Shown here: piece after piece, positions 5,431 through 6,226 of the stretch
How the letters are laid out: each line of letters begins with the position of its first letter
Numbering within the stretch: position 1 is the stretch's first letter
Source of the DNA: an uncultured bacterium
GTDB lineage: Bacteria > Krumholzibacteriota > Krumholzibacteriia > LZORAL124-64-63
Direction of reading: 5' to 3'
DNA: 6,226 bases
Assembly: GCA_903847545.1 (NCBI GenBank)
Contig: CAINDZ010000532.1
Coordinates: 1 to 6,226 of the forward strand
Made by a program: the position numbers and the translations under genes
The notes under the pieces: model-generated
The model's input: the letters and a program-made list of their open reading frames with translations, nothing else
What the model was told of the DNA's origin: nothing
Database searches by the model: none

Positions 5431-6081
5431 CTAGCTGCCGTACTTGACGCTGCAACCGTAGGGCTTGGTCGAGGGCTCGGGCACCGGCCGGCCCTCGAGC
5501 ACGGCGCGCAGGGCGGAGATCACGTAGTTGCGCTGGCCGCACTGCGTGGGCGACGGGTCGTCGTCGATGGCGCCGGTGTAGGCCACCTTGCCGTCCTTGC
5601 CGATGATGAACATGTGCGGCGTCGTCTTGGCGCCGTAGGCGCGGCCCACCTTGCCGGACTCGTCCATCAGGATGGGGAACGTCATCTCGTATTCCTTGTG
5701 CGCGGCCTGGTTGCGCTCGAGGCCGGCGCCCTGCTTGCCCGCGGCACTGGAGTTGATGGCCAGCCAGACGACGCCCTTGTGCCCCATGAAGATGAAGGTC
5801 TCGTTCATCGTCTTGTTCAGCTTGTGGTGCTTGATGATGAACGGGCAGTCGGGGTTGAACCACTCCAGGACGACGACCTTGCCGTCGGCCAGGTACTTCG
5901 CCAGCGAGTGCTGCACGCCCGCGGTGTCGGTCAACGTGAAGTCGGGGGCCTTGTCGCCGGGGCTGAGCGTGGTCACGGTCGCGGCGGGCGCGGCCGGGGC
6001 GGCAGCCGGCGCGTCGGCGGCCAGCGCGGGCACGGCCAGCAGCAGGGCGAAGGCCAGGGTGAGCAGGCGGTGGGCGGTCAT
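5431..6081 (-). CDS. Exported redoxin (AhpC/TSA-type thioredoxin fold) with DCPF in place of CxxC
   Basis: With the start chosen here the product has 216 residues. The signal peptide (to about LAA in VPALAA) is followed by an Ala/Pro linker and then a thioredoxin-fold domain: GDKAPDFTLTDTAGVQHSL, VVVLEWFNPDCPFIIKHH, TFPILMDESGKVGRAYGAKT, a TP cis-proline, then HMFIIGKDGKVAYTGAIDDD. The active-site cysteine is in NPDCPF, so the second thioredoxin cysteine is Phe. Two more cysteines lie late, in TQCGQRNYV and PYGCSVKY. This single-Cys pattern occurs in periplasmic redoxins of the AhpC/TSA superfamily. A peroxidase or thiol-transfer role is likely but unproven, and help with cytochrome c maturation is only a guess. 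The ATG at 6081 is preferred because GGAGG (6092-6088) abuts the in-frame ATG at 6087 but lies 6 nt before this one. The gene converges on the cytochrome operon. Confidence 0.88.
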   Translation of the reverse strand: MTAHRLLTLAFALLLAVPALAADAPAAAPAAPAATVTTLSPGDKAPDFTLTDTAGVQHSLAKYLADGKVVVLEWFNPDCPFIIKHHKLNKTMNETFIFMGHKGVVWLAINSSAAGKQGAGLERNQAAHKEYEMTFPILMDESGKVGRAYGAKTTPHMFIIGKDGKVAYTGAIDDDPSPTQCGQRNYVISALRAVLEGRPVPEPSTKPYGCSVKYGS

Positions 6082-6083
6082 GG

Positions 6084-6226
6084 TCATCCTCCGGTGGAAT
6101 GCGTGTCCGGTGTGTTGCGGGGAACGTCGATGATGAAGGCACGCGGCGCGGCGGTGCCGACCTGCACCAGGAGCAGGCCGCGCACGCGGGCGCTGGCGCG
6201 GGCGTCGGAAGCCAGGTGCAGGACCA
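6084..6226 (-). CDS. C-terminal 46 residues of an unidentified protein (start off right edge)
   Basis: The frame entering at the right edge (first full codon at 6224-6222) stays open for 46 codons and stops at TGA 6086-6084, which overlaps the first redoxin ATG as ATGA. Almost all third positions are G or C, as in the neighbouring genes. The residues read like the end of a globular protein, with RVRGLLLVQVGT and PRAFIIDVPRNTP giving two probable beta strands. I do not recognise the family. The two other minus frames are also open over this short stretch, so frame choice rests on codon use and the stop/start overlap. If real, it and the redoxin form one transcription unit. Confidence 0.6.
   Translation of the reverse strand, partial: VLHLASDARASARVRGLLLVQVGTAAPRAFIIDVPRNTPDTHSTGG
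6088..6092 (-). promoter_or_regulatory. Shine-Dalgarno site deciding the redoxin start
   Basis: On the minus strand the sequence reads GGAGG-ATGACC-ATG. The site touches the first ATG (6087) with no spacer but sits 6 nt from the second (6081), so the shorter product is favoured. The site also forms the last codons of the upstream open frame. Confidence 0.65.

Noticed and set aside
4106..6142. A 678-codon minus-strand open frame spanning the cytochrome and the redoxin
   Set aside because: It is an out-of-frame shadow of the redoxin and antisense of the multihaem cytochrome, rich in Arg/Ala, with no recognisable domain.

Overview
The window is high-GC bacterial DNA. It holds seven protein genes that can be supported, two of them cut by the window edges, and most of them concern exported redox proteins. 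There are c-type cytochromes with CxxCH haem sites, a Tat-exported iron-sulfur protein, a polytopic quinone-type membrane protein and a periplasmic redoxin. This suggests a Gram-negative respiratory bacterium with a periplasm and a multihaem electron-transfer economy. The mix of families would fit an uncultivated high-GC lineage such as Gemmatimonadota, Krumholzibacteriota, Eisenbacteria or Acidobacteriota, but the sequence alone does not settle this. No mobile element, CRISPR array, tRNA or rRNA was seen.

Left block (1-1052, minus strand): a dihaem cytochrome resembling the reaction-centre cytochrome subunit family, with an added TPR-like C-terminus, overlaps by 4 nt (GTGA) a haem-binding-domain protein that runs off the left edge. 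A 223-nt GC-rich spacer separates this pair from a divergent, apparently solitary hot-dog acyl-CoA thioesterase of the YciA type (1276-1665, plus).

Central block (1917-5341, plus): an AT-rich island (about 1730-1860) carries an 18-bp near-perfect palindrome and a candidate promoter. It leads into a tightly coupled three-gene operon: a HybA/HmcB-like ferredoxin with four [4Fe-4S] sites, a HybB/NrfD-like membrane protein and a 13-haem cytochrome c. Both junctions are 8-nt overlaps, each with its own good Shine-Dalgarno site. No hydrogenase, molybdopterin or other catalytic subunit lies in the window. The best reading is a stand-alone quinone/periplasmic-cytochrome oxidoreductase. Its general type is that of the Hmc, Nhc and Qrc complexes of sulfate reducers and related complexes of metal reducers, but the subunit set here is reduced.

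Right block (5366-6226): a strong GC hairpin separates the operon from a convergent minus-strand redoxin. That gene has a signal peptide and a DCPF motif in place of thioredoxin CxxC. It appears to follow, in the same transcript, an unidentified gene of which only the C-terminal 46 codons are in view. The direction of electron flow and the terminal partner of the 13-haem cytochrome cannot be read from this sequence.
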